Shown here: one piece after another, positions 33,401 to 45,473 of the stretch
Position numbering within the stretch: the stretch's first letter is position 1
Layout: every line of letters starts with the position of its first letter
NCBI GenBank assembly: GCA_940337035.1
Contig: OW679195.1
Coordinates: 176,362,015-176,426,014, forward strand
Direction: 5' to 3'
From: Agriotes lineatus
Lineage: Eukaryota; Arthropoda; Insecta; Coleoptera; Elateridae
Length of the DNA stretch: 64,000 nucleotides
Notes under the pieces: generated by a model
Told to the model about the DNA's origin: nothing
Seen by the model: only the letters and a program-made list of their open reading frames with translations
Databases searched by the model: none
Program-made: the position numbers and the translations under genes

Positions 33401-36400
33401 CAAACAATAAAGATCATCAAATACAATTTAACTGTTTTTGTAGCTGGAACAGACTTCTTCTCGTTGCTCGACGACGTGAAATAATCTCTAGAAGTCTTGT
33501 AACTCCCGAACTGCAGCGTCTAGCTTGAGATGCTGCTAGTCTGTAGGTGCACTGCTATTTGCAGAGCAAACAAAACCAGAATGAAACCTGGCTTAAAAGA
33601 CTAGCTCTTGAAACCAAGATGTGATTTCAACGCCTCGCACTAAAAATTTACTTTTGGGCGTTGGCCCAATTTGGCAACACGAAGGAACAACCTATTTTCT
33701 TTAAGTTCCACACAACGCAGCCGCTTTTCCTGCCGGCGCTTGTCGCACTTAGTATGTTATTTGCGCTTTTATAAAGTGCTTCCGGCTACGCCTGGAAAAA
33801 TCGCACACTAAGAAGCGAGGTTTACAGATGACGAAAACTCATACACACTGGCGGTAGTTTGAAACAACTAAATTTACTTACAGGTAAATATTACAATACA
33901 CAAATGTATAAATTGGCTGAATATTGAAATATTATTAATTATTGTTGCTAAGATTAGGTGTAGCTGTAAACATATGCAAAAATCGGAGCCATTTCAAAAA
34001 TTTCACCAAACTTTAGTTGGCTTCCCTGATGCAAAATAGGACACCCACACAGCAAGTTCCACGACGGACATGGGCTCCTCTTTCTCTCCGTTGGCTTGCT
34101 GTAACAAGCCAGATATCTCTTTGAACGCCGCCTGCAGCTTGCATCACTGCTTACAACTCCGTCTTTGTCTTAGTTCTAGGGCTCCGCACTGCTCAGCATG
34201 AATGTCGCTGCTTCATTCTCTTTTCCAGGGCTATGTTAACTTCGCAACAGCTCCAAAAACTACCACAGGAACAGCAGCTACCACTCGACATACTATTCAA
34301 CACTTTTTAAAACTCCTGTAGGGGTGCAACGAATCAAAGCAACGCTTCTACAGCGTACCCAAAATACACTGCACTAATAATAAAACACTGAATTGGGAAA
34401 AAATGGGTATTTATTGGCTTTTAAATGGACTATTTGTGGGCAAACTAAAATAACACACCTTTTTGCTTGGCTTTGCTTCCCCCTTATTATTTCGTTTTCA
34501 TTCATCTTACATTTTTATTCATTATTTTTGATTACATTTTGTGTTTCAATCAAGGCTAAAACTATTATCAATGCCGATTTTACAAATTATTAACTCAAAG
34601 TCAATGATATTCAGACAATTTGCAAAAATTAAACTTGCACAGTTATAAAATATTTTGTAAAATAATATTTGAAATGCTTGAAATATTATTAATCGTTATC
34701 GTAAGTTGAGAGGCTTTAAAATTGTTCATTGCAATACATATCACTCTGTTGTCTCCTCCTAGACACGGTGAAATCTGTATATGTAGTATTAACTTAAAAC
34801 AGTGTGTTGCGTATTCATACAAATTTAAAGCCAGAATTTGTACGAAATAAAATGCATAGGTCTTTTAAATCGATATTAAATATTAAACTGCATAGAATAG
34901 GTAATTTTTTTAGAAAAGTGAACGCATTATCAAATTCGAAATGTTTCCGCAATTAATTATGTTTCTCCATTTGAAAGAATTACATTTAATTTCGACTACG
35001 TAATATTTATGCCATAAAAAGAATTCAAGCTTTTATAGGTTCGGCATTACACAGATTTGACTGTATGCAGAGTTGTTCATATTTATTCTGTCTCCATTTT
35101 CAAAGTTTTTATTAAGTATTCCCATCACGTTAATAATTTTCTATCGTGTTTCTAAAAAAAAATACTTTTTCGTCTATGAAAAGCAATGACTATAGTCCAT
35201 TTCTTTTACAACTAACCTTATTTTTTAAAGCTCGTAATTTTACTCTTCCAAATATCGATTACATTGAGTTACATTGTGCAACCCTATTTTATGCCTTTAG
35301 ATATTTCAATGTTTTATGCTAATAGTTCTTCCCGATTGCATTTGTGTGTAGATATTTAACTACATTGATTTGCCTTTTCATATACTTTAGAGAAATGTAC
35401 AGTATTCCTAAATACAAAATCGTTTAGAAAAGTGTTACTTTTCCGAATAGCCACACATTTCTGCATAGCAACGCATAATTTAATTTTTAAATGCACAATA
35501 TTTTCCTGCAGTAGGTGAAAAAATAATATGTGCAACACGTGAGAAACTACACTTTGTTTATCTTGTAGTACAATATACTATTCCTGGTTCGCATTGTCGG
35601 CCATATGTTACTTTTAAGAAAATTGTTGCATTTCCATTCCAGATCAATGACAATATTATATTTGTGTATTGTTTTGTTGGATTATTTTATATTACACATT
35701 GTCGGTTTCTCTGCATTCTCCGGATACCTTGACATTATTCCAACAAAAGTAAATTGACAATTGTTCTTCGTTGCAGTGAGAGTACGCTAGTCACCAAACT
35801 GTAGATTTAAAAAAAATTACTTTACCACATGTTCAAAATGCATTTTGAAATAGACATATCACTGCGGCTGTGATGCTTAAAGTGTCGGCTCTTCCCATAG
35901 TTATATGGGATCATTGCAAGAACTTAGCACCGCGATTAGTTTTCACCATAACGAACTTTGTGGTTCTGGCAATAAAGGAATGAATTATTACTCTAACTGC
36001 GCAAACATTATTTTGTGAATAGGAGTGTGTAGCCACTCAGTTCAATAAAAAGCAAGTTCAAAGCTGTTGACGACCCCAAGCGCTAATAATGCGCCTCACA
36101 GATATCCCGTGCTTAATTTTTCCCAAGAGTCACGGCTCAAAGTCAAGGACAAAATTAATAAAAACCCAAATCGCGTAGGATTCAGACGGCCTCGTCCGAC
36201 AGCACAAACAAGAGTCGCTAAATTTTATTGCCGGATAGCTCAATCGCATCGCAAGTTCGGGGCCTGAAACTCGGAACTTCAGCTCCGGAGCGATTACTTC
36301 GTTTACTTAAATAGAAAAGCCAATCGCTCGCCTGTTTCTTTTTAACGCTCTTGCTGCAACCTAATTATAGATATATTGGCTAGATACGAACCAAACGAGT

Positions 36401-37059
36401 TTTTTCTGATCGTGCTATTCGCTCTGTGTGTGTAATAAAGAGATTAAGTCGGGGATTTTCTTAAAGGTTCAGAAAAGCTCTACTTCGAATCGATTGTTTT
36501 GCCTCTGGCCTATATTGATTCCCTTTTTTGGTATTTTATAGGATTTGTTTAAACAGGTGAACGGATACATTTTCTGAAAGAATCTACTTGAAAGCTTGTT
36601 AATATTGAAAAACGATTCAAAATGTTTCAAAGAAATTTTATTAATTTAGTTATAAAGGAATCGAAGATTTTGAACATGTTCAATCCTATTTTCACCTATG
36701 CTTATTGTATGTCTACATATCTTGTAATTAACTAAATATTATTTTCAATATCTCCTATAAACGCCAGTACAAATTCACGAAATGCCAGCTTAATGCGATA
36801 AGATGGAATAGGTTTAGTAGCTTTTATAATACTGCTTGCTTAAATAATGTGCATGAAACAATTATTGTGATTTATCTCTCACAAATTAAAGACTATGTAA
36901 ATAATAAATTTTTCAAAATGAAACAAAAGAAAATAATTTGAACGATTAAGTATCGATTTAAACAAAATTGATAATTATATATCCTATGCGATTATCACTC
37001 AAAGAGAAAGTGCTTTGAGTTGTATGTAGTCTTACTTACCACGGCATTTAACGTTATTA
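30431..37059. other. Long AT-rich intergenic region
   Basis: About 6.6 kb without a recognisable gene. At 32590-32690 it contains a partial copy of the GACGAAG...CAGATCT repeat family. At 33430-34350 there is a stretch of higher GC (rich in ctgc/gctt words) with no coding signal. A tRNA-like string near 36224 lacks a B box. Otherwise nothing is supported. Confidence 0.5.
32590..32690 (+). repeat. Interspersed repeat copy, partial
   Basis: GTCTAAAAGACGAAGAAAGT, then CCTTCCGAGATTTCTTCAGA, then a variant of the GTTTCAGGGTCCCTAGATGAC block. These match in order the reverse strand of the copy at 17090-17245. The TCTG run is missing. Confidence 0.6.
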
Positions 37060-37830
37060 TATTTGATAATTAGAAGATTAACTGATTTTTTAAAGAAACG
37101 AGTACTTGGTTCACTGCACGTTTACACTCCTACGATTCAAACATGGATAACGCAAACAAATATGTTTGGATTGAAATATGATATAAACTGTGCAACGTAA
37201 AATTTTGTGAGTTATCTATTGTCTTAGAATAGTTTTATTACTGTTTGCGGAAAAACTTCCTGTTGAATAAGTGAAAAAATATTAAGGCTAATTTAAATGA
37301 TGTATTGTTATTTATCATTCATCAGACAGATTAACATAACGTTCCCCAGATAGACTTGGCAGCTTGTTTTTGTAAATAATTCAGTATGTTTCAATGCATA
37401 CGTTTGTTCAATAACGCTGTCTGTTCAAACATGAACGTGAACAAAGCATATAAATATGTTTGGATTACTATAGTTCTTTAAACTATGCAATGGGCAGCCT
37501 TGTGAGTTATGTACTTCTTCAGAATAGTTGTGTTGATGTATATGAACATGATTTAATATGACGTTCGCCAGGAAAACTTACAATTACGCGTAACTGCTTT
37601 TTCTAAATAATTACAGATTTTTTCACTGAACATGTTTGTTCTGCAATGGCGTCTGGGTAAATAGCTGTTCAAACATTAAAATCGGCATGAACAAGTCATA
37701 CGAATATATTTCGGTTAAAATATATTTTAAAACGACATAATAAGCAGCCTTATGAGTTATGTATTTCCCTATAATAGTTTTGTGCAGTATTGTTATGATA
37801 CGACTACATTATGCTCGTGGTTTAAATTAA
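37060..37830. repeat. Three-copy diverged tandem repeat, unit about 220-280 bp
   Basis: Shared blocks recur in the same order in three successive units (about 37060-37330, 37331-37565 and 37566-37830). They are: a TTCAAACAT-like block; an ACAAA/AAGTCATA...AATATGTTTGGATT block; a GCAGCCTTGTGAGTTATGTA block; and an AGAATAGTTTT/GTG block. The second and third units also share AACGTTC.CCAG. Divergence is moderate, indicating an old duplication. There is no coding signal. Confidence 0.7.
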
Positions 37831-38465
37831 AATTTGTTAATGAAATTGGGATGTTATTACAACTCATATCAACCCATTGTAATAGTTGATAATATTTAAA
37901 TAGTTCCTTGAATAAATCCTTGATAAGGCAGATTATTATTTGAAAGATAGATATTGGAAAGTTACAGGTGGATTAAAAATAAAATAGAATCAATGACAAG
38001 TGCAAAATTCTAATAAGGATAGAATTAAGTGGGTGAATATCAAATAAGAATATAGAATAGAAGGCATCAATAATGATATGGGGTAGTTAAGGCATTTGTT
38101 TCGGGAGAGTATAAATAAAAAACTGAAAAAATGTATTAACTAATTTTGGTATCATTAAAAATATGAAGCTAATCCTGTTTATTTCTTACATTTATGGTTG
38201 GGATAAATAGGGTAGATAAACTATATCTGCGTGGTGATAAGAAAATGAAATTTTAAAAGAACGAGCATAGAAGAAGAATTCACTAAAAAGATTACTGGTA
38301 AATAGTAGACGAAACTAATGGATAGAAGAATTGTTACATACAAGTAAAGTACTAAAGAGGCATATTGGGTCAGCTTTATTTTGAATATTACATTTGACAA
38401 CTGACGGGAGTAAAATGGGATTACACCAGGATATGTGTTGTTGAATGGAGCTTCCAAAGGGGTAG
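37831..38465. other. Intergenic spacer
   Basis: AT-rich sequence with no recognised feature. A reverse open frame at 38221-38457 has no motif. Confidence 0.5.
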
Positions 38466-38549
38466 CATTAGATTAGATTAGGTTTCACGACTGCCTTTTG
38501 CTGGCATGCGCACGTCAGCCCTTTGGGCTTTTTGTACTGTCGGGAGTTT

Positions 38550-41500
38550 TCAAGTTAGCAAGCCGACATCCGTATCTTTTACTAGACTTGCAATGTCCCC
38601 TACTAGCTTGCGGTTGTCAATAGAGTTAAGGCTCCAATCGAGTTGATGTCTTTTACGCTCTAGTGCTGGGCATTCAAAGAGGATATGATAGGCTGTTTCA
38701 TCATCCTCTTGGCATAGTCTGCAAACAGGTTCATCACTATAGATATTGATCCTGTGTATAAATTCTCTAAATGCTCCAGTGCCTGTTAGTAGACTGACTA
38801 CTTGCTTGATTCGAGTTCTGTTCAGTCTCAACAGGGTTTTGGTGGTATGTGGATTCGGAGTTTTTAGCAATCTTTTGCAGTGTGTTGCTTGATTGTAGTT
38901 TCTCCACCTTAGTTGGTGTGTGGTGTTGACCCATTCATTAATAGCTGAGCGGGCTTGGTTTTTCTGAATGCTTAGACCAGGTTCTGGACCGGTCATTGCA
39001 TTACGGGCTGCTTCTTTTGCGAGCTTGTCCGCCTTTTCGTTTCCTTCAATACCTAGGTGACCTGGGATCCAGCATAATTTTACTGTATTTCCCTGGCTTA
39101 AGGTTTGAAGTTTGGATTTGCATTCCTTGACCAGTCTCGATGAAGTACTGAAAGCGTTTAGCGCTTTCAGTGCTGCCTGACTGTCTGAGAGAATGTGTAT
39201 GTCTCGATTGAGCAGCTTCTTTTCTATGCTGATGTTTACGCATACGTTAATAGCTTGTACTTCAGCCTGAAAGATGTTACAAAACTTTCCTAGACTAACT
39301 TTTTCGTTGGTTCTAGGATTGGTACTGTACACACCGGAACCTGTACCCCCTTCAAACTTAGATCCATCAGTGTAAAAAATGATGTTCTTATTTGTTGGAG
39401 TTGCTAGTTGGTCCGGATTCCAACTTGTGTGTACAGTAAAGTTCTTTTCAAAGTCATAGGCTTTGATTATAAGATCAGAACCCATTTCTAATATTGGGTT
39501 GTTGATGTGTGACATGATCTTGCCATGTCCTAGATTATTAGCTGTGATCATCCAGTGACCAGTACTTTGTAATCTGTAGGCTGCCATTCTGGCTTCACCT
39601 TCCAAGAAGATGTGCAGAGGTGGCAGATTTAAAATAGCATTCAGTGCTTGTCCTGGGGTGCCTTTAAAGGCTCCAGTGATGCACCGATTAGCTAGATATT
39701 GCATTCTGCTGATTTTGTGGATCGCAGTTGCTTGTTTTATTTTGGGCCACCAGGCGATTATTCCATAAGAAATTATTGGTCGAACCATGGTTTTGTACAG
39801 CCAGAGGGTCAGTTCCGGGTTGAGCCCCCACGTACTACCTATGGCTCTTTTTCCAATAACTAATGTTTGTATGCACCTGGTGATTGTTTTGTCTAAGTGG
39901 GAGTTCCAAGTTAGTTTGGAATCGATGGTTAGACCTCGTTCTCCCAGTTGACATTTGTCTCAAACAGTTTTATGTTCATTCTGTTTGTGATGTTCTTTCT
40001 ACGAGTGAAAGCGACGAGAGTAGCTTTGCTGGGATTAATTCTAAGATTATTCTCTAGACACCACTCTTCGGTTATCTTTAGTGCTGATTTCATTACATTG
40101 TCTACGGTTCTTTGGTATTTACCTTGAATCAGTATGACAATGTCATCAGCGTATCCTTGAGTGTAGTAGCCTTTCTTATTGAGTTGGATCAGCAGTTCAT
40201 CAACTGTGAGGCACCACAGGAGTGGAGAAAGAACTCCTCCCTGTGGACATCCCCTTGTCGCCTGCACTGTCTTTTCCTTGTCAAATAACTTGACTTTTAC
40301 AACTCTAGTGTTGAGCATTGCCATAGTCCATCTTATCGTGGTGTTATCGATCTGATGGTTTGTCATTGCTCTTTCAATAGAGTGGTAGGAGGTGTTGTCG
40401 AAGGCACCTTCTATGTCTAGAAATGCTCCCACTGCGTACTCCTTGTACTCCAAGGTTCTCTCAATTTTCCCCACTAGTTGGTGTAGGGCGGTTTCACATG
40501 ACTTCCCTGTTTGGTAAGCATGTTGATATTTGTGAATCGGGAGTGCAGTTAGGGCTTCCTCCCTCCAGTATCTGTCTACTAATCTTTCCAACGTTTTAAG
40601 GAGGAATGACGTTAGGCTGATAGGTCTGTAAGATTTAGCTTCTGCATAGCTGCTCTTACCAGGCTTAGGGATAAATACTACTTTAGTCACTCTCCAGGCT
40701 TGGGGAATGTAGCCTAAGGCAAGACTTGCTTGGAACATGTCTTTGAGTGGGTTCAGCAGTATATCTATCCCTTTCTGCAGCATTACGGGTTGTATGCCGT
40801 CGTTTCCAGCAGATTTGAAAGGACTGAAGAGGCTAGTTGCCCATCTAATCCTTTCTTTGCTGACTATTCTCTTAGCTGTTTCCCAGTCTTCCCTTCTAGG
40901 GGTATGAATGGGTTCAGCCAGAGTAGGTTGTTCCACTGCTTCGGGTAGGTGAGTTTTTATCAAAAGAGATAAAGTCTCCTCTTCCGTTGTAGTGTATTCT
41001 CCGCCTTCTTTTTTAAGAGTGCCTACTGGGTTCATGGCTTGCTTTGAGATGATTTTGTGGAGTCTAGCTGTGGATCGCGTGGTCTCCACCTCCTGGCAAA
41101 ACTTTTTCCAGGCTGCTATCTTAGCTGCCTTGATCTTTTTGCCATAGTCTGTGAGAGCCTTGTGATAGTTCTCCCAGTTATTTGTGGCTTTAGACCTGTT
41201 AAACAGACGTCTGACTTCTTGTCTGGTCTTTTCTAGGTCTTTATTCCACCAATTTGTGTGTTTTTTTGCTCTTTGCTGACTTGGGTCTATTAGAGGGCAG
41301 CTACTCTGAAAGGAGTCAATCATGGCCTCTTTTAACCGGTCAGCATTTGAGTCTAAAACTACTTTATTGGGAGATCTGAACTTTAGGTGTTCTATCTACT
41401 CTTGTAGTTTTTGTTTATATAGGTCCCAGTCTGTCTTTCTTGGGTTGTAGTAAACTCTCTGGCTTACTTCCCGTTGAGACAGTTCAAAGGTTATATAATT

Positions 41501-42195
41501 GTGGTCAGATAGTGATGGTTCGTCTGAAACTTGCCATTTATTCACTGATTGACTAATTCTCATAGTGGTTATGGTAATATCTATAACTTCATGTCTATTA
41601 GTGTTATAAAAGGTTGGAGTGTTACCTTTATTGACTACTACTAGATTGTTAGTTAAGATAAATTCTAAAAGTGACTCACCTCTTATGTTACAGTTGGTGC
41701 TGCCCCAAATAGTGTGGTGTGAGTTTGCGTCGCAGCCTAGGATGAGGTCTAGATCGTCTTGGGAGACAGATGATACTAGGTTCTCTAGTTCCTCGCTAGG
41801 CGGTGGGTCCCTGGAATCGGATGGAAGGTAGACGGAGCTTATAATGGCTTGGTCACAACCTTCATCATTGTTCCATTTTATTTTAATTGTGGTTATGTCT
41901 CTAGAACAGAATTCCATTAGTGGTAAACTGTCTAGGTTATTTTTTATAAGTATGCATGTTCTAGGACTTGCATGATTATAAATAAGCTTACCTTTAGCAC
42001 CCCCTAATCCACGGACTTGTCCCTTAACTATCCATGGTTCTTGGATCAGTGCTAAATCGATGTCATCTGCTAGCAGCTTTCTGCTTAGACTTGCAGTGGC
42101 TGCTTTGCAGTGGTGGAGGTTAATTTGAACTACTTTCAGGTGCTTCTTTCCTATCCTTGGAGCGGATGAGGAGAGTGACCCTGTTGAGGCCTAGG
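38550..42195 (-). pseudogene. LINE ORF2: endonuclease, RT, RNase H, zinc knuckle
   Basis: Three open segments form one protein. The endonuclease starts near 42195 (KVVQINLHHCK, LALIQEPW) and runs to GCDANSHHTIWG and SDHNYITFEL. A TAG at 41396-41398 interrupts it. The RT (41395 to about 39940) has NDGIQPVMLQKG, FIPKPGKSSY, FLDIEGAFDNTSY, CPQGGVLSPLLW and catalytic GYADDIVIL. A frameshift near 39940 leads to the last segment (RGLTIDSKLTWNSHLDKT on to 38550). This has RNase H residues in FYTDGSKFEGGTG, SDSQAALKALN and WIPGHLGIEGNEKAD, then a CxxC...HxxxxC knuckle (VCRLCQEDDETAYHILFEC). All catalytic motifs are kept, so decay is recent: one stop and one frameshift. Confidence 0.88.
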
Positions 42196-42378
42196 TGCGG
42201 CCTTTTTCTGCTCGGAAGACTGTCCTTGACTGGAAGTCTGGACTGTTAACTCTGCAGTAGAAGCACACTGTTCCATTTTTGTCTCGGTCACCGATGTCTT
42301 AGCATCAGTGATCAGAAACGGTGATGACTCCATCAGTGTGTCGTCTTCACCATGTGAAAGAGCAGTTGTTAAATCCAT
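42151..42378 (-). pseudogene. LINE ORF1 C-terminal end
   Basis: A short S/T/Q-rich frame ends in TAG at 42151 and overlaps the start of ORF2 in another frame. That overlap is the usual ORF1/ORF2 arrangement in R1/I-type elements. No CCHC knuckle or RNA-binding motif is visible, so assignment rests on position only. Upstream sequence to 42672 has a further open reverse frame that could be a decayed part of the same ORF. Confidence 0.4.
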
Positions 42379-42690
42379 ACAAGTGAGTATTTAATGCAAC
42401 TGTAACAGGTTTGGTCCAAAGGGGTAGAGAGGAAGCGTTCCAGGAAGCAGTGTACTGTGACAGATGGCGGTCCAGGTTTGCTGATAGCTGACGGGAGTTT
42501 GAGATTTGTTGGTGTTGGGCAGTAAGAGCGAGTTGTCTGTTGAAGAGAGGTGCATTGCAGTAGGAAGACTGAAGGTGTCGAGCTGCAGATCTAAAAATAG
42601 GTTGCTGTCTTGGAGGTTGTGTAAGAACGATAAAATGTGGGTGATTTGTCCAAAAACATACATTTTTATCACGAAAGTTTTTAATCGCGA

Positions 42691-43099
42691 ATAGCTCGAA
42701 AACTATCGATTTATCGAAAAAACTATATAGAACATTTTTTACTTAGAATTTGACCCTCTATCCATTTCCGGGGTTATTTTGAGTGAACACATTTCCACCC
42801 CCGAGAAGAAGTGGCATCCACTCTCAGGGTAAAACCGCACCTCGGCGCTATGTCACTTTTGCTCCTTGAGCCATCCCCTAACCACTCACCAAATTTCACG
42901 TCAATCGGTCAAGGTTCAAAGAATTCGGAGCGGAAAACCTTCAACGACTGGACTAGATATTTAGAACATATGGGCCTAATGAAATGAATCGGTATATTAA
43001 TTTATAAGTTAGTTTTTCTGGCTACTTTTTGTAAGTCGTTATTGCTAAAGCTGTTTAGAAACTCATACAATCATTATGTAGAATATTGGCCGAAAATAT
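42691..43099. other. Intergenic segment with repeat-like text
   Basis: No gene. Words such as atttccacccccgag and aaatttcacgtcaatcggtc look like a dispersed repeat, but no second copy in this window confirms it. Confidence 0.4.
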
Positions 43100-43129
43100 T
43101 TTCTTTTGTGCGTATAAAACAAAGTTATC

Positions 43130-43480
43130 AAAAAAATACCTAAATATCTTAACTGGGCCAAATGTGATTCTGGGTTCGTATAGCTTGATTCCAAGAAGTG
43201 CAGTAATCCTTCGCATCTATGGTTTACCGAAGATATGTAAGGAAAGGGTGCCGCTGAGGCTAACTGTTACCGCCATAAGTTCTTCCACATATGCTTCAGC
43301 AAAAGATTTGACCAGTATACTACAGCCCCTAACTGACAAAACAGATTCCTTTATAAGGATCCTATAGATTTTATTCAGAAATTAAAAAGCATAAGTTAAA
43401 TAAAAATTATATATTAGTCAGATTAGACGTAGTGTTACTTTTTGCGAAAGTGGTGGTTGATGAGGCACTAGTGATAAAAG
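43130..43480 (+). pseudogene. Penelope-like RT, N-terminal fragment
   Basis: The frame reads RIYGLPKICKERVPLRLTVT, then ISSSTYASAKDLTSILQPLT and KTDSFIRIL. This resembles the LPKxHKxxxPLRPIVSxxGSPTYxLAKxL motif that opens Penelope reverse transcriptases. A frameshift then gives LVRLDVVLLFAKVVVDEAL, equivalent to the SLDVVSLFTxVPVDEAL segment with the first catalytic aspartate. The SINE enters directly after this. Stops and frameshifts show it is dead. Confidence 0.75.
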
Positions 43481-43481
43481 T

Positions 43482-43758
43482 AAAAAGGTTCAGGGTCATT
43501 TCAATTCTCCCAACTGGGGGGCGGGGTGCTACAGGGACCTTGCTTCTATCTTCAGCCAAGAGCGCAAATTATAGGATGGGTGAGAGAAAGGAGGGGTTGA
43601 GAATGGAAAAGAGGCCAGGAAAGGTGGAGAAGTACTGCCTCAGCATTCGCTTCAAAGAAGGTACTCTGTTGAATCAGGGAAACCACCTAAAAATCTGAAC
43701 CAGAGCAGACGGCCAGGGGAATTGAACCCGCAACCTTTCGAATGCTAAGCAGACGTGC
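43482..43758 (-). mobile_element. tRNA-derived SINE, second copy of the 10.4-kb family
   Basis: Reverse complement of the SINE at 10371-10687, diverged but collinear. The B box is GGTTCAATTCC on the minus strand (near 43718-43728), and the body includes GGTGGTTTCCCTGATTCAAC and the GAGTACCTTCT-like block. Flanking ataaaagt at 43474-43481 and 43759-43766 marks the target duplication. It sits inside a Penelope relic of the same family as the first copy. Confidence 0.85.
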
Positions 43759-43784
43759 ATAAAAGTGATGGCAAACATAGACAC

Positions 43785-44000
43785 ATTAGAAAATCAGGCG
43801 TAGTTGAGCATATACGTTTAAAAATAGACACACATTAAAATCTGAACACGCCAGAGTACTTGCTACAATATTTCACTACCTTTTACGAATGATACGTGAA
43901 GCTAAATAAATAGAAAAACACATAAGTAATAGAAATAGAAAGTAAAACTTGGGCTTCTGTCATTCATAATCTAAAACATCATGAACACGCCCCTTCAACC
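43785..44000 (+). pseudogene. Penelope-like C-terminal fragment
   Basis: The frame reads KSGVVEHI, then HARVLATIFHYLL-like and MIREA segments. It matches the KSAVAEH...ARVLARIPHYFPQVIREA order of the 10-kb copy, with stops and indels. It directly follows the SINE. Confidence 0.6.
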
Positions 44001-44230
44001 GGTCATGTGCCGCCGACTACATGTGCACTAAATTTGAACGAAAATCAGCTATAAATACGTTGACTGTGATGATGTAAACCGCAATGTCTTGTGAAACGTT
44101 AATCTGCCGCAGACAGACATAATTATTATAAAATCTTATTTAGGTTCTCAACGTATAAGATACACAAAGCCAAAAAATTATGGGTGTTTATTTAGAAAGA
44201 CAGTGCGGTCTAAGCTAAAATTTAGTTTTA

Positions 44231-45410
44231 TTATTGACAATTGGCTTTGAAACAAATAAAACAGCGCATTTTTTCTCTTATAGTCTGCATCGTTTCATCT
44301 AACGACATATTTCTACCCCTTGAACACTCTACACTGGAATGCTTCCCCGAAATACAAAAAATGCAACTTGGTTTATTTTCTTGAGTAGTAAGAAGACCCA
44401 TTGCAGTGGGTATATCCAACTCAGATGCGAATCTTAAGTTTTTTCTCTTATTATTCAGTTTCCCTTGAACCATACCAAAACCTGCCTTCGCTACAGAAAT
44501 ACGTTCTTGGTTCTGTACTTCCGGTTTCATGAACTCCATCAGTCCAGTAAGACGAACTTCTGCCTTTTCCATATCGTTCAAAGATGAACTTCTCTGCCAA
44601 ACTCGGAGAAAATCTTTTGTCATACACGATTCTATCAAGGGGCACAATATAGATGCGCATTTCCCTGTCGTTATATCTAACGTTTCTAAGGCACACAAGT
44701 AACATTCTAACTTATCGTACAACTGAGACAAAGAACATTTAGGGGATCTAGATTTTTCCAAAGTCAAGCTTAAAAGTTCTCTGACAAAACTTCAATAAGA
44801 AGATCATCGCTCCCAAACCGTGCTTGGAGAGCCTGTTTAGCTAACATATAATTTTTTCCTGAAAGTGGAAAGCTTTCCATGACTCGGAACCCAGGAACTG
44901 TTGCTTAAAACAAATAATTAAACTTATCCTCAGGTTCTATGCTCTCATCATCTACTATTTGTTTAAACTGGCCCGAGAAAGGCAGCCATTCCTTTAAATC
45001 ACCATTCAGATTTCTAAATTCAATGGTAGGAAGCTTAAACTTTCGATAAAATGTGTGTTTGTATGAGGATTCTAAATCATTACTTCCCTCATCTTGTTTA
45101 TTATAATTAATTTTAGATTTGGGTTCAGAGAATATAACCTTGACTTTTTCGTACTTTCTGCGATATTCGTCCTAGCTAACCGACTCTGCTTCAAGAATGT
45201 AATCTTCTACTTCTATGTCGAGCATTAAATCGAATATTTCTGTATCTTTTTCCCACAGATCTCTCCAAACTGCTTCAGCCGTATTCATTAAAGCACATAT
45301 TTCAGCAAAATTAGGAACTTCTGCTGCTAATAATTCATTGACATAATTCAGTTGACATATTTAAAAAGTGAGCCTCTAATTACCTTTCTTGATTTTTTTA
45401 TCTTATCCAT
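44231..45410 (-). pseudogene. BEL/Pao-type gag polyprotein, degraded
   Basis: It starts at an ATG at 45410 (MDKIKKSRKVIRGSLF) and runs through frameshifts and stops. Recognisable segments are KLPTIEFRNLNGDLKEWLPF, the conserved LPxxxLPxFxGDxxxWxxF-type core of BEL/Pao gag (DUF1759-like), then DESIEPEDKFNYL. An open stretch at 44231-44767 has EKSRSPKCSLSQLYDKLECY and two cysteine clusters (CIFC...H...C and CFICFKANC) in the zinc-knuckle position. Intact gag packages the element's RNA. Protease, RT and integrase are absent downstream, where the sequence meets the Penelope relic. Confidence 0.75.
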
Positions 45411-45453
45411 ATTAATCTTCTCCACAGTCTCTTAATTAACTACAAATCGTGCT

Positions 45454-45471
45454 GCCCCACGTTGGGCGCCA
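45454..45471 (-). promoter_or_regulatory. Primer-binding site of BEL/Pao element
   Basis: On the minus strand TGGCGCCCAACGTGGGGC lies two bases inside the presumed LTR end (TGTCGAG... on plus from 45474). This is the expected place and form (TGG start, complementary to a tRNA 3' end) for priming first-strand synthesis. The primer tRNA is not assigned. Confidence 0.75.
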
Positions 45472-45473
45472 AA

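Larger units (their letters stand above)
38466..42690 (-). mobile_element. R1/I-like LINE with RNase H domain, nearly complete
   Basis: A minus-strand non-LTR retrotransposon holds, in order, the end of ORF1, an apurinic endonuclease, a reverse transcriptase, an RNase H and a C-terminal zinc knuckle. It ends at the 3' tail (TAATC repeats, 38466-38482 on this strand read as gattagattagg). An RNase H after the RT is found in I, R1 and Loa-type clades. The 5' border is not defined, and about 42690 is the limit of plausible sequence. Confidence 0.85.
43100..44225 (+). mobile_element. Penelope-like element (family A, copy 2), split by SINE
   Basis: The N-terminal part of the RT (43130-43480) is followed, after a SINE, by the C-terminal coding tail (43785-44000) and a non-coding tail with a degraded hammerhead (CTGTGATGATG...TTGTGAAACGTTAAT, about 44069-44107). 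The RT palm, YVDD and GIY-YIG regions are missing. Shared tail text links it to the copy at 10 kb. It ends against the BEL/Pao gag at about 44228. Confidence 0.7.

Noticed and set aside
36224..36290. tRNA-like string (GCCGGATAGCTCAATCG)
   Set aside because: It has an A-box-like start, but no B box (GGTTCRANNCC) and no closing acceptor stem, so neither a tRNA nor a SINE head is supported.
44069..44107. Fourth hammerhead motif
   Set aside because: The core reads CTGTGATGA and the stem II arms no longer pair well; listed as a degraded part of the Penelope tail, not a ribozyme.
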